From Streptomyces fradiae (GTDB lineage Bacteria; Actinomycetota; Actinomycetes; Streptomycetales; Streptomycetaceae), in NCBI RefSeq assembly GCF_041270065.1, contig NZ_CP065958.1, positions 4,588,001 to 4,652,000 on the forward strand: a stretch of 64,000 bases of DNA. The letters run 5' to 3'. Of this stretch, positions 1 to 8,869 are shown piece after piece (the first letter of the stretch is position 1; each line of letters opens with the position of its first letter). Made by a program: the position numbers and the translations under genes. Under the pieces are notes generated by a model. That model was not told where the DNA came from. It worked only from the letters and a program-made list of their open reading frames with translations, and ran no database searches.

Positions 1-40
1 TGGCGAACGCGGTCGCGCCGAGGGTACGGAAGTAACGCAC
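1..40 (-). CDS. Possible 5' end of a leftward gene (partial)
   Basis: Read on the minus strand, a GTG at 38-40 opens a frame that runs off the left edge as V-R-Y-F-R-T-L-G-A-T-A-F-A. A purine-rich GAAGGGA lies about 7 bases upstream, a plausible ribosome site. Only 13 codons are visible, so no function can be given. An alternative is that this is non-coding promoter DNA. Confidence 0.3.
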   Translation of the reverse strand, partial: MRYFRTLGATAFA

Positions 41-392
41 GAGGCTGTCCCTTCACGGGGGTATCGGGGGATGCGGGTCGACGGTTCGGCCGCGATGGTC
101 AGGCGCGGTGCTCGTCGACTGCGGTCCGGAGTCTTGTCGACGCGGAGCGTGATCGCACATCCGGTCGCAAGGATCCGGCCGCACGCGTGTACGAGTCGTC
201 CCGCCCTGCGACCGACTGGTCGTTCGGGCAGTTGGGAGGCGGTGTTCCGCTCTCCGGACGGGCCGCGCGCCAGGGCCGTACAAGCCGAAACAATCGTCTG
301 ACCTGCGGCGATTCCGAAACGGCCGTTTCCATGATCGTCCGGAACCGCCGCCCTCAGGAGGTCGCGGAAGGTCGCGGAGGGCCACGGAACGC
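41..392. other. Intergenic region with a perfect 14-bp palindrome
   Basis: No convincing gene is seen in this 350-base stretch; the open frames lack ribosome sites and read as Arg/Pro/Gly-rich shadows. A perfect palindrome GAAACGGCCGTTTC sits at 316-329 and could be an operator. The stretch probably holds the promoter of the leftward gene at the window edge. Confidence 0.4.
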
Positions 393-429
393 CGTGGGGC
401 CCGGTCCGCATCCCGGACCGGGCCCCACG
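393..429. terminator. Strong hairpin terminator after the ABC transporter genes
   Basis: A perfect 15-bp inverted repeat (393-407 with 415-429, loop of 7) lies about 40 bases beyond the stop codon of the leftward permease gene. There is no U-tract, as is common for Streptomyces terminators. Confidence 0.75.
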
Positions 430-438
430 ACGTACAGA

Positions 439-466
439 CAGCTCCAGCTACAGCTCCAGCTACAGG
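439..466. repeat. 12-bp tandem repeat between permease stop and terminator
   Basis: CAGCTCCAGCTA is repeated at 439-450 and 451-462, followed by a partial third copy. It lies in the 3' untranslated stretch of the ABC permease gene. No function is evident. Confidence 0.5.
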
Positions 467-467
467 C

Positions 468-2102
468 TCAGCCCTTGCTCACCGCCGCCAGGATCTCCGG
501 CAGCCGGCTCGCCACCCGCGGGGCCGCCAGCTTCAGGCCGCCCCAGACGAGCAGCGCGCCGTACAGCAGGCCGCCCGGGAGGAGGAGCCAGAGGAGGGAC
601 TCCTGGTCCGTGAGGTGGAGGACGACGTTGGCGACGATGACCGGGGCGCAGAGCATCGCGCCCGCGATCATGCCGCCGAAGATGGAGATCCAGGCGAGGC
701 CGCCCTGCCCGGGCGCGACGTTCTTGTACGCGCTGTCCTGGGGGATCGAGTACGGGAAGTTCGCCGAGGCGAACGCGCCCGTCGCCATCATCGCGCCGAG
801 CAGTGCGAGCGCCGTGCCGAGCGCCTCGGGGAAGGAGCCCCAGTCGCCGAGGACGGCGGCGGTGGCGACGACCACGAGGAGCGTGTACGGCAGGGTGACC
901 ATCAGTATGGCCAGGGCTCGGGCGCGGAGTTCGGCGTACGCGTCGGCGGGCGTCGAGATGGTCTGGGCGACCATCCAGAAGGCGGAGGTGTCCTGGCCGA
1001 ACTGGTTGTACATCTGCACGCCGAGCATGCCGGTGGCGAAGCAGGCGAAGTACAGCGAGCCGGTGCCCTGCATGGCGTTGAAGAGCGGGACGATCAGGCC
1101 GATCGCCAGCGAGGTCACCCATGCGCCCTTGGTCTTCGGGTCGCGCCAGACGTAGCGCAGGCTGCGTTCCATGACCGTGCCGGTGCGTCCGCCGGGCAGG
1201 ATGCGGCCGAGCAGGCCGGACGAGGCGGACTTGTCCTTGGCGGAGTCGGCGGCGGCGCCGATGGTGGAGCCGTCCGGCTCGACCATCAGGCGGACCAGCG
1301 AGCGCTGCCACCAGTACACGAGGCCGGCCAGGGCCGCGGCCGAGAGGAGCAGCTTGGCGGCGGCGACCGCGTAGTCGCCGGTGCTCGCCGCGTCGATCGC
1401 GGAGATCGCGGACGCGGGCGGCAGCCAGCCGACGAACTCGGCGGCCGGTTCGAGGCTGGACAGGCCGCCCGCCCGGCTGAGCCGCTGGGCGCCGAAGTTG
1501 ACCAGCTGCATGCCGACCGCGATGACCAGGCCGGAGAGCACGGCCAGGTCGCGGCCCTTGCGGGAGGTGAGGAGGCGTACGTTCGCCGCTGCGACGGACC
1601 GCGAGAGCGCCACGCAGCCGAGGACGAGCAGCGGTACGGCGAGCACGGCGACGATCACGCCGGCCGGGCCGTGCGCGAGCGCGAGGGCCGAGCCGACCGC
1701 GAGGCACAGGGTGAGGACCGGGCCGACGCCGACCAGCGAGGCCACGAGGAGCGCGCGGACGAGCGGCTGCGGCCGCAGCGGCAGCATCGTCAGGCGCGAG
1801 GGGTCGAGGGTCTCGTCGCCGCTCGGCACGAACAGCGGCATGAACGTCCAGGACAGCGCGAGCACGCCCGCGATCAGCACCGTCACGAGGGCGGCGTCGG
1901 CGCTGCCGCGCAGCAGCAGGAAGGCGAGCGTCATGCCGGCGGCGAAGAGCGCCGACACGACGATCGACGCGACATAGGCGGCGGTCCGGCCGCCCGACTG
2001 CTTCAGGCCGTTCTTCAGGAGCGACAGCTTGAGCCGTACGAAGACCGAGGTCAGCGACGGTACGGCCACGGGGGTCGCCGCGCCGGTGGCGGTGGTGCTC
2101 AT
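468..2102 (-). CDS. ABC transporter permease (large multi-TM)
   Basis: The 544-residue membrane protein is the probable channel-forming half of an ABC exporter with the ATPase at 2099-2944. After a short soluble N-terminus starting MSTTATG it shows many hydrophobic helices, for example around residues 37-60 and 70-95 and in the C-terminal third (…LLWLLLPGGLLYGALLVWGGL…). Soluble loops separate them, including a charged DSAKDKSASSG segment. I chose the ATG at 2100-2102 because it overlaps the ATPase stop in an ATGA, a classic coupling arrangement. Longer in-frame extensions upstream run through the ATPase gene and are Arg/Gly-rich. The substrate cannot be read from the sequence. The permease resembles large actinobacterial ABC-2-like permeases. 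Confidence 0.85.
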   Translation of the reverse strand: MSTTATGAATPVAVPSLTSVFVRLKLSLLKNGLKQSGGRTAAYVASIVVSALFAAGMTLAFLLLRGSADAALVTVLIAGVLALSWTFMPLFVPSGDETLDPSRLTMLPLRPQPLVRALLVASLVGVGPVLTLCLAVGSALALAHGPAGVIVAVLAVPLLVLGCVALSRSVAAANVRLLTSRKGRDLAVLSGLVIAVGMQLVNFGAQRLSRAGGLSSLEPAAEFVGWLPPASAISAIDAASTGDYAVAAAKLLLSAAALAGLVYWWQRSLVRLMVEPDGSTIGAAADSAKDKSASSGLLGRILPGGRTGTVMERSLRYVWRDPKTKGAWVTSLAIGLIVPLFNAMQGTGSLYFACFATGMLGVQMYNQFGQDTSAFWMVAQTISTPADAYAELRARALAILMVTLPYTLLVVVATAAVLGDWGSFPEALGTALALLGAMMATGAFASANFPYSIPQDSAYKNVAPGQGGLAWISIFGGMIAGAMLCAPVIVANVVLHLTDQESLLWLLLPGGLLYGALLVWGGLKLAAPRVASRLPEILAAVSKG

Positions 2103-2944
2103 CGGGCCGAACCGCCGCCCAGCCAGTCCAGCGACTCGCCGGCGTCCCGCCCGTTCGCGCCGACCAGTTCGAGGAACGCGGCCTGCAGCGACGGCGCCTC
2201 GCCCCGTACCCGCTCCAGCGGGCCCTGCGCGCGGATCTGGCCGGCGGCCATCACGGCCACCCAGTCGCACAGCGACTCCACCAGCTCCATGACGTGGCTG
2301 GAGAAGACGACGGTGGCGCCGGAGGAGGTGTAGCGCTCCAGGACACCGCGGATGGTCTGCGCCGACACCGGGTCGACGCCCTCGAACGGCTCGTCCAGGA
2401 ACAGCACTTCCGGGTTGTGGAGCAGCGCCGCCGCGAGACCGATCTTCTTGCGCATGCCCGTCGAGTAGTCCACGACCAGCTTGTGCTGCGCGCCGGCCAG
2501 GTCGAGCACGTCGAGCAGCTGGGTCGCCCGCTTGTCGACCTCGGCGCCCGGCAGCCCCCGCAGCCGGCCGCTGTACGCGAGGAGTTCACGGCCCGAGAGG
2601 CGCTCGAAGAGCCGCAGGCCCTCGGGCAGGATGCCGATCCGGGCCTTCACCTGGGCGACGGACTCGGGGTCGGCCCACACGTCGTGGCCGGCCACCCGGA
2701 TCCGTCCGGCGTCGGGCCGCAGCAGACCGGTGATCATCGACAGGGTGGTGGTCTTGCCGGCGCCGTTCGGGCCGACGAGACCGATGAACTTGCCTGCCGG
2801 CAGGACGAGATCGATGCCGTTGACCGCGATCTGCTGTCCGAAACGCTTCCAGAGCCCCTCGACATGTACAGCGGGCGGCGCACCGTGTTCCGGTGCACCG
2901 CCCGCCGCCGCGAACTCTCCCTCGAATGCCTGGTCAGGCACCAT
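2099..2944 (-). CDS. ABC transporter ATP-binding protein
   Basis: The 281-residue ATPase energises the permease encoded directly downstream. Walker A is GPNGAGKTT (about residues 58-66). The ABC signature region is degenerate, reading YSTGMRKKIGLAAAL, and Walker B is VLFLDEPFEG followed by the conserved switch His in VVFSSHVMEL. This architecture is typical of DrrA/CcmA-like type exporters. About 25 residues precede the nucleotide-binding domain. The start ATG at 2942-2944 has GAAGGG about 11 bases upstream. The stop overlaps the permease start (ATGA), so the two proteins should be made in equal amounts. It could be a drug, peptide or lipid exporter; nothing in the sequence decides. Confidence 0.92.
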   Translation of the reverse strand: MVPDQAFEGEFAAAGGAPEHGAPPAVHVEGLWKRFGQQIAVNGIDLVLPAGKFIGLVGPNGAGKTTTLSMITGLLRPDAGRIRVAGHDVWADPESVAQVKARIGILPEGLRLFERLSGRELLAYSGRLRGLPGAEVDKRATQLLDVLDLAGAQHKLVVDYSTGMRKKIGLAAALLHNPEVLFLDEPFEGVDPVSAQTIRGVLERYTSSGATVVFSSHVMELVESLCDWVAVMAAGQIRAQGPLERVRGEAPSLQAAFLELVGANGRDAGESLDWLGGGSAR

Positions 2945-3135
2945 GCTGCGTCAACCCTTCGGTTGTCCCCGTGTAGTCGGAAACCACCTTACGGCTGAAC
3001 GCGATCGCGCCACATGGCCAGGACGCGGCCATGACCCGCCCCGGACATTGCCGGAACCGGGCAACGGACCGCCCGCCGAGGTCCGTCCGGACGCCTCCGG
3101 TCCCGGGACCGACTCCAGGACCGGCGCGCCCGGCT

Positions 3136-3801
3136 CTAGGACCGGCGCGTCCGGGTGTCCGCGGCCTCTCGGCCGCACGCGTACGCGAGCGGGCTGATCA
3201 GCTCCTCCGCGTCCGGCAGCCAGCGGTTGGCCGGCGTGGGCTTGCGGGCCCACTGCACCGCGCCCGACCCGCCGACGCGGGTGGGCGGGGCGGCCACGTA
3301 GAAACCCTCGCCGCGGGTGGTGAGATCGATCGAGGACGGCACCCAGCCCAGCTTCCGCACCAGGTCCGGTACCTTCACCGCCGCGCCCGGCAGCACGAAG
3401 AAGTACATCCGGCGGTCCGGCGTGCAGGTCACCGGGCCGAGCGTCAGCTCCATCCGCTCCATCCGGGCCAGGGCGAGGAAGCCGGCCGACTCGGGCACCT
3501 CGATCGCGTCGAAGGTACGGCCGGTGGGCAGCAGGATCGACGCCTTCGGCTGCTTCGACCACATCCGCCGCGCCCCCACGGCGCTGCCCGTCGCCTGCGT
3601 CGACCAGTCGGGACGGGCCGCGTGCGCGCCCGGCGCCGGGCAGTCCTCCGCGCCGCAGGAGCACCGCTCCCTGCCCTCGACCGCCTCCAGCCAGGTCCCG
3701 GGGAACACGTCCCAGTGCCGCTCTTCCGCGTACCGCACCGCGTTGTCCAGCAGCAGCTCGCCCCGCTGCTTGGGGATCTGTGCGGCTTCCGTGACTCCCA
3801 T
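3136..3801 (-). CDS. Prim-Pol-like (bifunctional DNA primase/polymerase N-terminal domain) protein
   Basis: The roughly 221-residue protein resembles the stand-alone actinobacterial proteins annotated as bifunctional DNA primase/polymerase N-terminal domain. Visible hallmarks are an N-terminal RYAEERHWDVFPGTWLEA block, a Cys pair region CSCGAEDCPAPGAH typical of the family, and a segment around ILLPTGRTFDAIEVP. A C-terminal ERMELTLGPVTCTPDRRMYFF block follows. No helicase or primase partner lies nearby, so a replication role is unproven. Start choice: ATG at 3799-3801 behind GGAAGAG. A GTG at 3811-3813 in the same frame with GGGGAG further upstream is an alternative. It is divergent from the regulator at 4123. 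Confidence 0.7.
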   Translation of the reverse strand: MGVTEAAQIPKQRGELLLDNAVRYAEERHWDVFPGTWLEAVEGRERCSCGAEDCPAPGAHAARPDWSTQATGSAVGARRMWSKQPKASILLPTGRTFDAIEVPESAGFLALARMERMELTLGPVTCTPDRRMYFFVLPGAAVKVPDLVRKLGWVPSSIDLTTRGEGFYVAAPPTRVGGSGAVQWARKPTPANRWLPDAEELISPLAYACGREAADTRTRRS

Positions 3802-4122
3802 GGTCTCTTCCACGTCGAAGACAACTCCCCACGTCACCTGGGGTTACGGGCGTCGTGGACAGCGGTGTGGCGCATCGATCCTGCATGCGGGGCGCACAGG
3901 TGCACGGGCGGGGGCGCGCGTGGGACCGGGGAGCGGCGGGCGGGTACGGAAGGGGACGGGGGGCGTCGGCGCCGGGCCGCTGTGCGGTCGTGTCGACCGG
4001 CGTGTCCGGTTTCGCGTGTTCACATCGGCATTGACCGGATATCCGCCGGGCAGTGATCAGCCGTTCCGTCACCGCGCTCAAGGGCCGGAGCCGATCACCG
4101 CACCGGCCTCAGGGGGTTCACC
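3802..4122. other. Divergent promoter region between Prim-Pol-like gene and regulator
   Basis: This 321-base stretch holds no supported gene. A TTGACC at 4031-4036 is followed 17 bases later by TGATCA (4054-4059). This is a weak candidate promoter for the rightward regulator, whose ribosome site AGGGGG lies just before 4123. Confidence 0.3.
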
Positions 4123-5505
4123 ATGGCAGCCAGGCCACTCGTCGCCCGCCAGCCCAACGAACGGCTGCAGGCGCTCATCCAGGAGGCCGGGTGCTCCAAC
4201 GCCGGCCTCGCCCGCAGGGTCAACATGGTCGGCGCGGAGCGCGGCCTCGACCTGCGGTACGACAAGACCTCCGTGGCGCGCTGGCTGCGCGGGCAGCAGC
4301 CGCGCGGCCGGGCGCCCGGCATCATCGCCGAGGCCCTCGGCCGCAAGCTCGGGCGGACGGTCACCATCGACGAGGTGGGGATGGCCAACGGGCGCAATCT
4401 CGCCTCGGGGGTCGGTCTGCAGTTCGCGCCGACCGTGCTCGGGGCGATCGAGCAGGTCTGCGAGCTGTGGCGGAGCGACGTGGGGCGGCGGGACTTCCTG
4501 TCCGGGTCCACGGTCGCCGCGTCCGCGCTCGTCGAGCCCAGCCGCGACTGGCTGATCACCGGCGCCGATCCGCAGGTCGCGCGGCACGCCGGGGCGCGGG
4601 TCGGCGCCTCGGACGTCGCGGCGGTCCGGGCGATGACGAGCGCCCTTGTCGACCTGGACCGGCAGTTCGGCAGCGGGCACGTGCGGCCGGTGCTCGTCCA
4701 CTACCTCAACAGCGTGGTGTCCGGGATGCTGTCCGGCTCCTACCGGGAGGCGGTGGGGCGCGAGTTGTTCGCGGCGGCCGCGCGGCTGACCGAGCTGGCC
4801 GGCTACATGGCCGTGGACACCGGGCAGGCCGGGCTCGCCCAGCGCTACTACATCCAGGCCCTGCGGCTCGCGCAGGCCGCCGGTGACCGGGCGTACGGCG
4901 GTTACGTGCTCGCCGCGTCCATGAGCCACCTCGCCGCCCAGCTCGGCAACCCGCGCGAGATCGCGCAGCTCGCCCGGGCCGCGCAGGAGGGCGCCCGGGG
5001 GCAGGTGCCGCCGCGCGCGGAGGCGATGTTCCTGGCGGCGGAGGGGCGCGGGCACGCGCTGCTCGGCGACGCCCGCTCCTTCGCGCACGTCGCGGCGCGC
5101 GCCGAGGAGGCCCTGGACCGGGCCGATCCGGAGTCGGGCGACGACCCGGTCTGGATCGCCCACTTCGACGAGGCCTATCTGGCGGACGAGCTGGCGCACT
5201 GCCACCGCGACCTGGGGCAGGCGCACGAGGCGGCCCGCGCGGCCGAGCGCTCGCTCGCCGGGCACCCCGCGTCGCGGGCCCGCCGCCGGGCGATCGGGCT
5301 CGCCCTGCTCGCCGCCGCCCAGGTCCAGCAGCGCGAGGTCGAGGAGGCCTGCCAGACCGGTGCCCGGGCCCTGGAACTCCTCGGAACCCTGCGGTCCAGC
5401 CGGGGCATCGAGTACCTGGGCGACCTCCGCGACCGCCTTGAGCCGTACGCGGCGGAGGCGGCGGTCCGCGAGTTCGGTGCGCGGCTCGATCTGCACGCGG
5501 CGTGA
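4123..5505 (+). CDS. XRE/TPR-like transcriptional regulator
   Basis: The 460-residue protein has an N-terminal helix-turn-helix-like part (about residues 10-85: PNERLQALIQEAGCSNAGLARRVN…TSVARWLRGQQP) and a long alpha-helical C-terminal half. The latter is rich in Ala/Arg/Leu helix pairs of tetratricopeptide type (about residues 190-450). The organisation is that of the Streptomyces regulators related to NsdA, which affect sporulation and antibiotic production. The relation is by architecture and the opening motif, and I cannot assign an ortholog. The ATG at 4123 follows AGGGGG at a good distance. The gene stands alone, divergent from the Prim-Pol-like gene. Confidence 0.75.
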   Translation: MAARPLVARQPNERLQALIQEAGCSNAGLARRVNMVGAERGLDLRYDKTSVARWLRGQQPRGRAPGIIAEALGRKLGRTVTIDEVGMANGRNLASGVGLQFAPTVLGAIEQVCELWRSDVGRRDFLSGSTVAASALVEPSRDWLITGADPQVARHAGARVGASDVAAVRAMTSALVDLDRQFGSGHVRPVLVHYLNSVVSGMLSGSYREAVGRELFAAAARLTELAGYMAVDTGQAGLAQRYYIQALRLAQAAGDRAYGGYVLAASMSHLAAQLGNPREIAQLARAAQEGARGQVPPRAEAMFLAAEGRGHALLGDARSFAHVAARAEEALDRADPESGDDPVWIAHFDEAYLADELAHCHRDLGQAHEAARAAERSLAGHPASRARRRAIGLALLAAAQVQQREVEEACQTGARALELLGTLRSSRGIEYLGDLRDRLEPYAAEAAVREFGARLDLHAA

Positions 5506-5567
5506 CGGTCGGCGAGGGCGGCGGCGGGGGTGGCGGGGTGGCGGAGCGGTGAACGTCACACCTCTGT

Positions 5568-5577
5568 CACACGTGTG
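5568..5577. promoter_or_regulatory. CACACGTGTG palindrome upstream of membrane protein gene
   Basis: A perfect 10-bp palindrome lies about 70 bases before the GTG at 5645, followed by a TAGCGT (5601-5606) that could be a -10 element. Operator function is inferred from position only. Confidence 0.3.
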
Positions 5578-5644
5578 TGCGGACGCCTTGGCGCACCCGG
5601 TAGCGTGAACCGACGATTTCGTAGGTCCATCAGTAGGAGTCCCG

Positions 5645-6874
5645 GTGACGCACAGCGGACAGGGGCCGGAGCAGCACTATCCGGCCGCTCAGCCCCTCCC
5701 CCCTGAGGTGACCCCTGGTGGCCCCTCGGACGCCCAGGCCACGCAGTACCTGCCGCCGGTCCCGCCGCAACAGCCGCCGGCCCAGCCCGCGGCGTACGGC
5801 TATCCGCAGCAGCCCCCGGCCCCGCAGCCGGGGTACGGGTACCCGGGGCCGGACGCGCAGGCGACGCAGTACATCGCGCCGGTGCAGCAGGACCAGGCGA
5901 CGCAGTACCTGCCGCCGGTTCCGCCGCAGTCGCAGGCCCCGCAGGAGGCCGCGACCCAGTACATGGCGCCCGTACCGCCGGCTGCGCCCGTACCGGGTGA
6001 GCGGCCGCCGCTGGCCGACTTCGACAACCTCTTCCGCAGCGAGACCCCGAACCCGCCGCAGGCCCCGGCCCCCGCGCCCGGGTACGGCTACCCGCACCAG
6101 CCGCCGGCGCCGCAGCACCAGCAGCAGCCCGGGTACGGCTACCAGCAGCCCCCTCAGCCTCCGCAGCAGTACCAGCAGCAGGCCTACCAGGACGCCTACT
6201 ACGACGACGAGCCCGAGCCGCCGCGCCGCAAGTCGCCGGTCGCGCTGATCGCCGCCGTCGTCATCGGGTGCGCGGTGGTCGGCCTCGGCGCGGGCATGCT
6301 GCTCAGCGGCGGGGACGACGACAAGAAGGACGACGCGACCGGGAAGGGCGACCAGAACGTCGCTGCGAGCTCCGCCGCGCCGTCCGGCCAGCCGTCGGGC
6401 GAGCCGGCGGCCGATCCGGCCAAGGGCCAGGCCGAGGAGCTCGACAAGCTCCTCGCGGACAGCAACAACAGCCGTGACGCGGTGATCAGCGCCGTCGCGT
6501 CGATCCGTAAGTGCGAGAACCTCGACGGGGCGGCGAGCGATCTGCGCGGCGCGGCCAAGCAGCGGCGCGAACTGGTCACCCGCCTCCAGGGCCTGACCAT
6601 CGACAAGCTGCCGAACAATGCGGCCCTGTCCGCCGCGCTCGTCAAGGCCTGGCAGGCCTCGGCCTCCGCCGACGACCACTACGCGCTCTGGGCGGACCAG
6701 GCGAAGAGCAACAAGAAGGTCTGCAAGGACGACCGCGCCCGCAACACCAGCCAGACCAACGAGGCCGACAAGAAGAGCCAGGAGGCCACGGCCGCCAAGA
6801 AGCAGGCGGCCGGGCTCTGGAACCCGACCGCCGACAAGTACGGACTGACGAAGCGCACCTACACCCAGCTGTAG
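5645..6874 (+). CDS. Membrane-anchored protein with Pro/Gln-rich repetitive N-terminus
   Basis: The 409-residue protein is predicted to be single-pass. Residues 1-195 are low-complexity Pro/Gln/Tyr-rich and contain four copies of ATQY (about residues 32, 73, 85 and 103), mostly followed by [LIM]xPV, plus several YGYP units. A transmembrane helix spans about residues 198-221 after the basic PPRRKSP. The outer domain (222-409) is helical and hydrophilic, starting with an Asp/Lys-rich linker (SGGDDDKKDD). GTG start behind AGGAG. No catalytic motif is seen. The repeated Thr-containing motif in the cytoplasmic tail could be a kinase or FHA-protein target (inference). It converges with the lipoprotein gene at 6909, leaving 34 bases. 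Confidence 0.8.
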   Translation: MTHSGQGPEQHYPAAQPLPPEVTPGGPSDAQATQYLPPVPPQQPPAQPAAYGYPQQPPAPQPGYGYPGPDAQATQYIAPVQQDQATQYLPPVPPQSQAPQEAATQYMAPVPPAAPVPGERPPLADFDNLFRSETPNPPQAPAPAPGYGYPHQPPAPQHQQQPGYGYQQPPQPPQQYQQQAYQDAYYDDEPEPPRRKSPVALIAAVVIGCAVVGLGAGMLLSGGDDDKKDDATGKGDQNVAASSAAPSGQPSGEPAADPAKGQAEELDKLLADSNNSRDAVISAVASIRKCENLDGAASDLRGAAKQRRELVTRLQGLTIDKLPNNAALSAALVKAWQASASADDHYALWADQAKSNKKVCKDDRARNTSQTNEADKKSQEATAAKKQAAGLWNPTADKYGLTKRTYTQL

Positions 6875-6908
6875 AACGGCTGACGGGGACGGTCCCGGCG
6901 CCCGGCCC

Positions 6909-8186
6909 TTACGGCGCGGCCAGGACCGTCTCGCCCACGTCGACGAAGCCGGGCTTCTGCGCCACCAGCTGACCTTCCCGTACCACCTGGAAGGTCACGT
7001 CGTGGTTGACGATCCGGGGGAAGTCGCGGGCGCCGAGGAGGTCGTCGTAGCGCCAGCGCAGCGGCGGGGTGAGGCCGCCGGTGTCGATCTTCGCGCCCTG
7101 GTTGAGGGCGTGGCTGATCTGCAGCGAGCTGATCTTGTCGCTGTCGAGCGACTCGACGACCTGCTTGAGCACGGTGTAGGCGATCCAGGTGGTCTGCACG
7201 CCCGCGTCCGTCGGGTCGACCCGGTTGTCGACGAAGGCGTGCTCCTTGATGACCTCCCGCATCGGCTCCCAGGCCTTGCTGTCGGCCGAGGGGTACCAGC
7301 CGGTGACGTAGGCGCCCTCGAAGGGGCTGTGCGCGCCGCCCGAGCGGTCGATGAGCGGCTGGCCGACGCTGCCGAGGACCGAGGAGATCCGGACGTCGGT
7401 GGCGTCGGCGTCCTTCTTCGCGGAGGGCTCGGGCAGCCGGCGGAACGAGTCGAAGAAGGTCTGGGTGCGTTCGCCGAGGACGGCGGTGACGCAGCCCTCG
7501 TCGGAGCCGGCCTTCGTACGGGCGCGGGCGGCCGGTTCGGTGTACTCGGCGGAGTCCTCGCGCGCCGGGATGTCCACCGCGCCGTGGTGACTGGCCTTGC
7601 GGAGGCCGGAGTTCAGCAGGTTGAGCAGCCGGTCGCCGGCGATGTTGTCGGGGCGGACGAGGGAGACCTTGCGGCAGCTCTCGGCGAGCTGCATGCCGTG
7701 CCCGGCGAGGAGCGAGGCCTGGCCGCCGTTCACGGGGTAGGAGAGGGAGCTGGTGAACTCGTCCTCGGAGATGCCGTAGCCGCCGATGTACGGGATGCCC
7801 GCCGACTCCAGCGGGGCCATGAAGGAGCGCCCGAACTGGCTGTACGAGCCGACGACGGCGACCGCGCCCTCGTGGACGGCGCGGCGGGCGCAGGCGGCGG
7901 CGCCCGCGTTGGTGTTCTGATCGTTGCAGGTCAGGACGCGGAGTTCGTGCCCGTCGAGGCCGCCGTTGGCGTTGACCCAGCGGGCGTAGGCCTGGGCCAT
8001 GGCGGGCATTCCGGGCATATTGGTGGCGCGGGTCTGGTCGGGAGCCCAGGTCATGACGGTGACGGGCTCCCTGGAGCCCCCCGTGGCTCCAGGGAGTACG
8101 CCGCAGCCGGTGAGCAGCGACGCTGCGGCCGCCGCTGTCGTGACGTACGCGAGAAGGGAAGTAAGTCGCCTACCGGTCATGGGCAT
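6909..8186 (-). CDS. Substrate-binding lipoprotein, type 1 periplasmic-binding fold
   Basis: The roughly 425-residue protein is predicted to be exported and lipid-anchored. The signal peptide ends in a lipobox LLTGC (Cys about residue 28 from the ATG at 8184-8186). The rest resembles the Leu/Ile/Val-binding family (branched-chain amino-acid ABC receptors): an early NGGLDGHELRVLTCND block, GAVAVVGSYSQFG and then GIPYIGGYG. No permease or ATPase genes of that family lie next to it, so it may be an orphan sensor or receptor. Start: the ATG at 8184-8186 has GGGGCGGA upstream; ATG at 8178-8180 is possible. The long in-frame extension to 8498 runs antisense through the next gene and is rejected. 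Confidence 0.82.
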   Translation of the reverse strand: MPMTGRRLTSLLAYVTTAAAAASLLTGCGVLPGATGGSREPVTVMTWAPDQTRATNMPGMPAMAQAYARWVNANGGLDGHELRVLTCNDQNTNAGAAACARRAVHEGAVAVVGSYSQFGRSFMAPLESAGIPYIGGYGISEDEFTSSLSYPVNGGQASLLAGHGMQLAESCRKVSLVRPDNIAGDRLLNLLNSGLRKASHHGAVDIPAREDSAEYTEPAARARTKAGSDEGCVTAVLGERTQTFFDSFRRLPEPSAKKDADATDVRISSVLGSVGQPLIDRSGGAHSPFEGAYVTGWYPSADSKAWEPMREVIKEHAFVDNRVDPTDAGVQTTWIAYTVLKQVVESLDSDKISSLQISHALNQGAKIDTGGLTPPLRWRYDDLLGARDFPRIVNHDVTFQVVREGQLVAQKPGFVDVGETVLAAP

Positions 8187-8301
8187 GCACAATTCCGCCC
8201 CACGGGTAACGCGGCAGTGAGCGAGCATCAACGCGGGGTGACGTGAAGGTGAATTACGGGGGTCGCTCGATCCCGGATGCGCGGGAACGTACGATCGAAC
8301 G

Positions 8302-8808
8302 GTGTCCGGTAGCACCTCCCCTTCCATGAACTCTTCCCGTCGCGGCCGTCGCTCCTCCACCATGGGCGGCATGCCGCTCAACGACATGCCGTGGTGGCGC
8401 TGGCGCGCCAATGTGCGCTCCGCGCTGCACATGCTCTCGGACCCGGGCTTCCACGAGACGACCTGGCTGGCCGGCCAGGACGGGTACGGCGACGTCACCG
8501 ACGCCGTCTACCGCCTCGTCGAGGACACCTGGCTGGACAGCTGGTCAGCAGAGAAGTACGTGGGGACGATCTTCCGCGACTCCGGCGAGGCCGCCCTCGT
8601 CGACGTGGCCGTGCTGCGGGTGCTGCGCATCATGCACCAGGTGGGCGCGGACGCCCATGTGTCCGCGTTCATGGAGCACCACGCCTGGCCGGAGGCGGTC
8701 CGGGCGGCGCGGGAGGCGCATGTACGGATGGCGACGGCGGACGGGGAGGACCCGGACGAGCCGCCGCGCTCGCTGGAAGTGCTGCGGATCATCACGCGGG
8801 CGGCGTGA
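8302..8808 (+). CDS. Conserved hypothetical protein of Streptomyces
   Basis: The 168-residue soluble protein has a Ser/Arg-rich start followed by a conserved-looking helical core opening with WWRWRANVRSALHMLSDPGFHETTWLA. I associate it with a conserved actinobacterial family of unknown function (SCO4402-like, from memory). No catalytic motif, signal peptide or membrane helix is visible. The GTG at 8302 is the first usable start and lacks a strong ribosome site; the ATG at codon 8 or later Met codons are alternatives. It lies 61 bases upstream of purU on the same strand and may be co-transcribed with it. Confidence 0.65.
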   Translation: MSGSTSPSMNSSRRGRRSSTMGGMPLNDMPWWRWRANVRSALHMLSDPGFHETTWLAGQDGYGDVTDAVYRLVEDTWLDSWSAEKYVGTIFRDSGEAALVDVAVLRVLRIMHQVGADAHVSAFMEHHAWPEAVRAAREAHVRMATADGEDPDEPPRSLEVLRIITRAA

Positions 8809-8869
8809 CCGGCGTTCCGCCTGACGGACGTGGCCCGGGGGGTCCGCCCGTCTGTGGCAGGCTAGGCGG

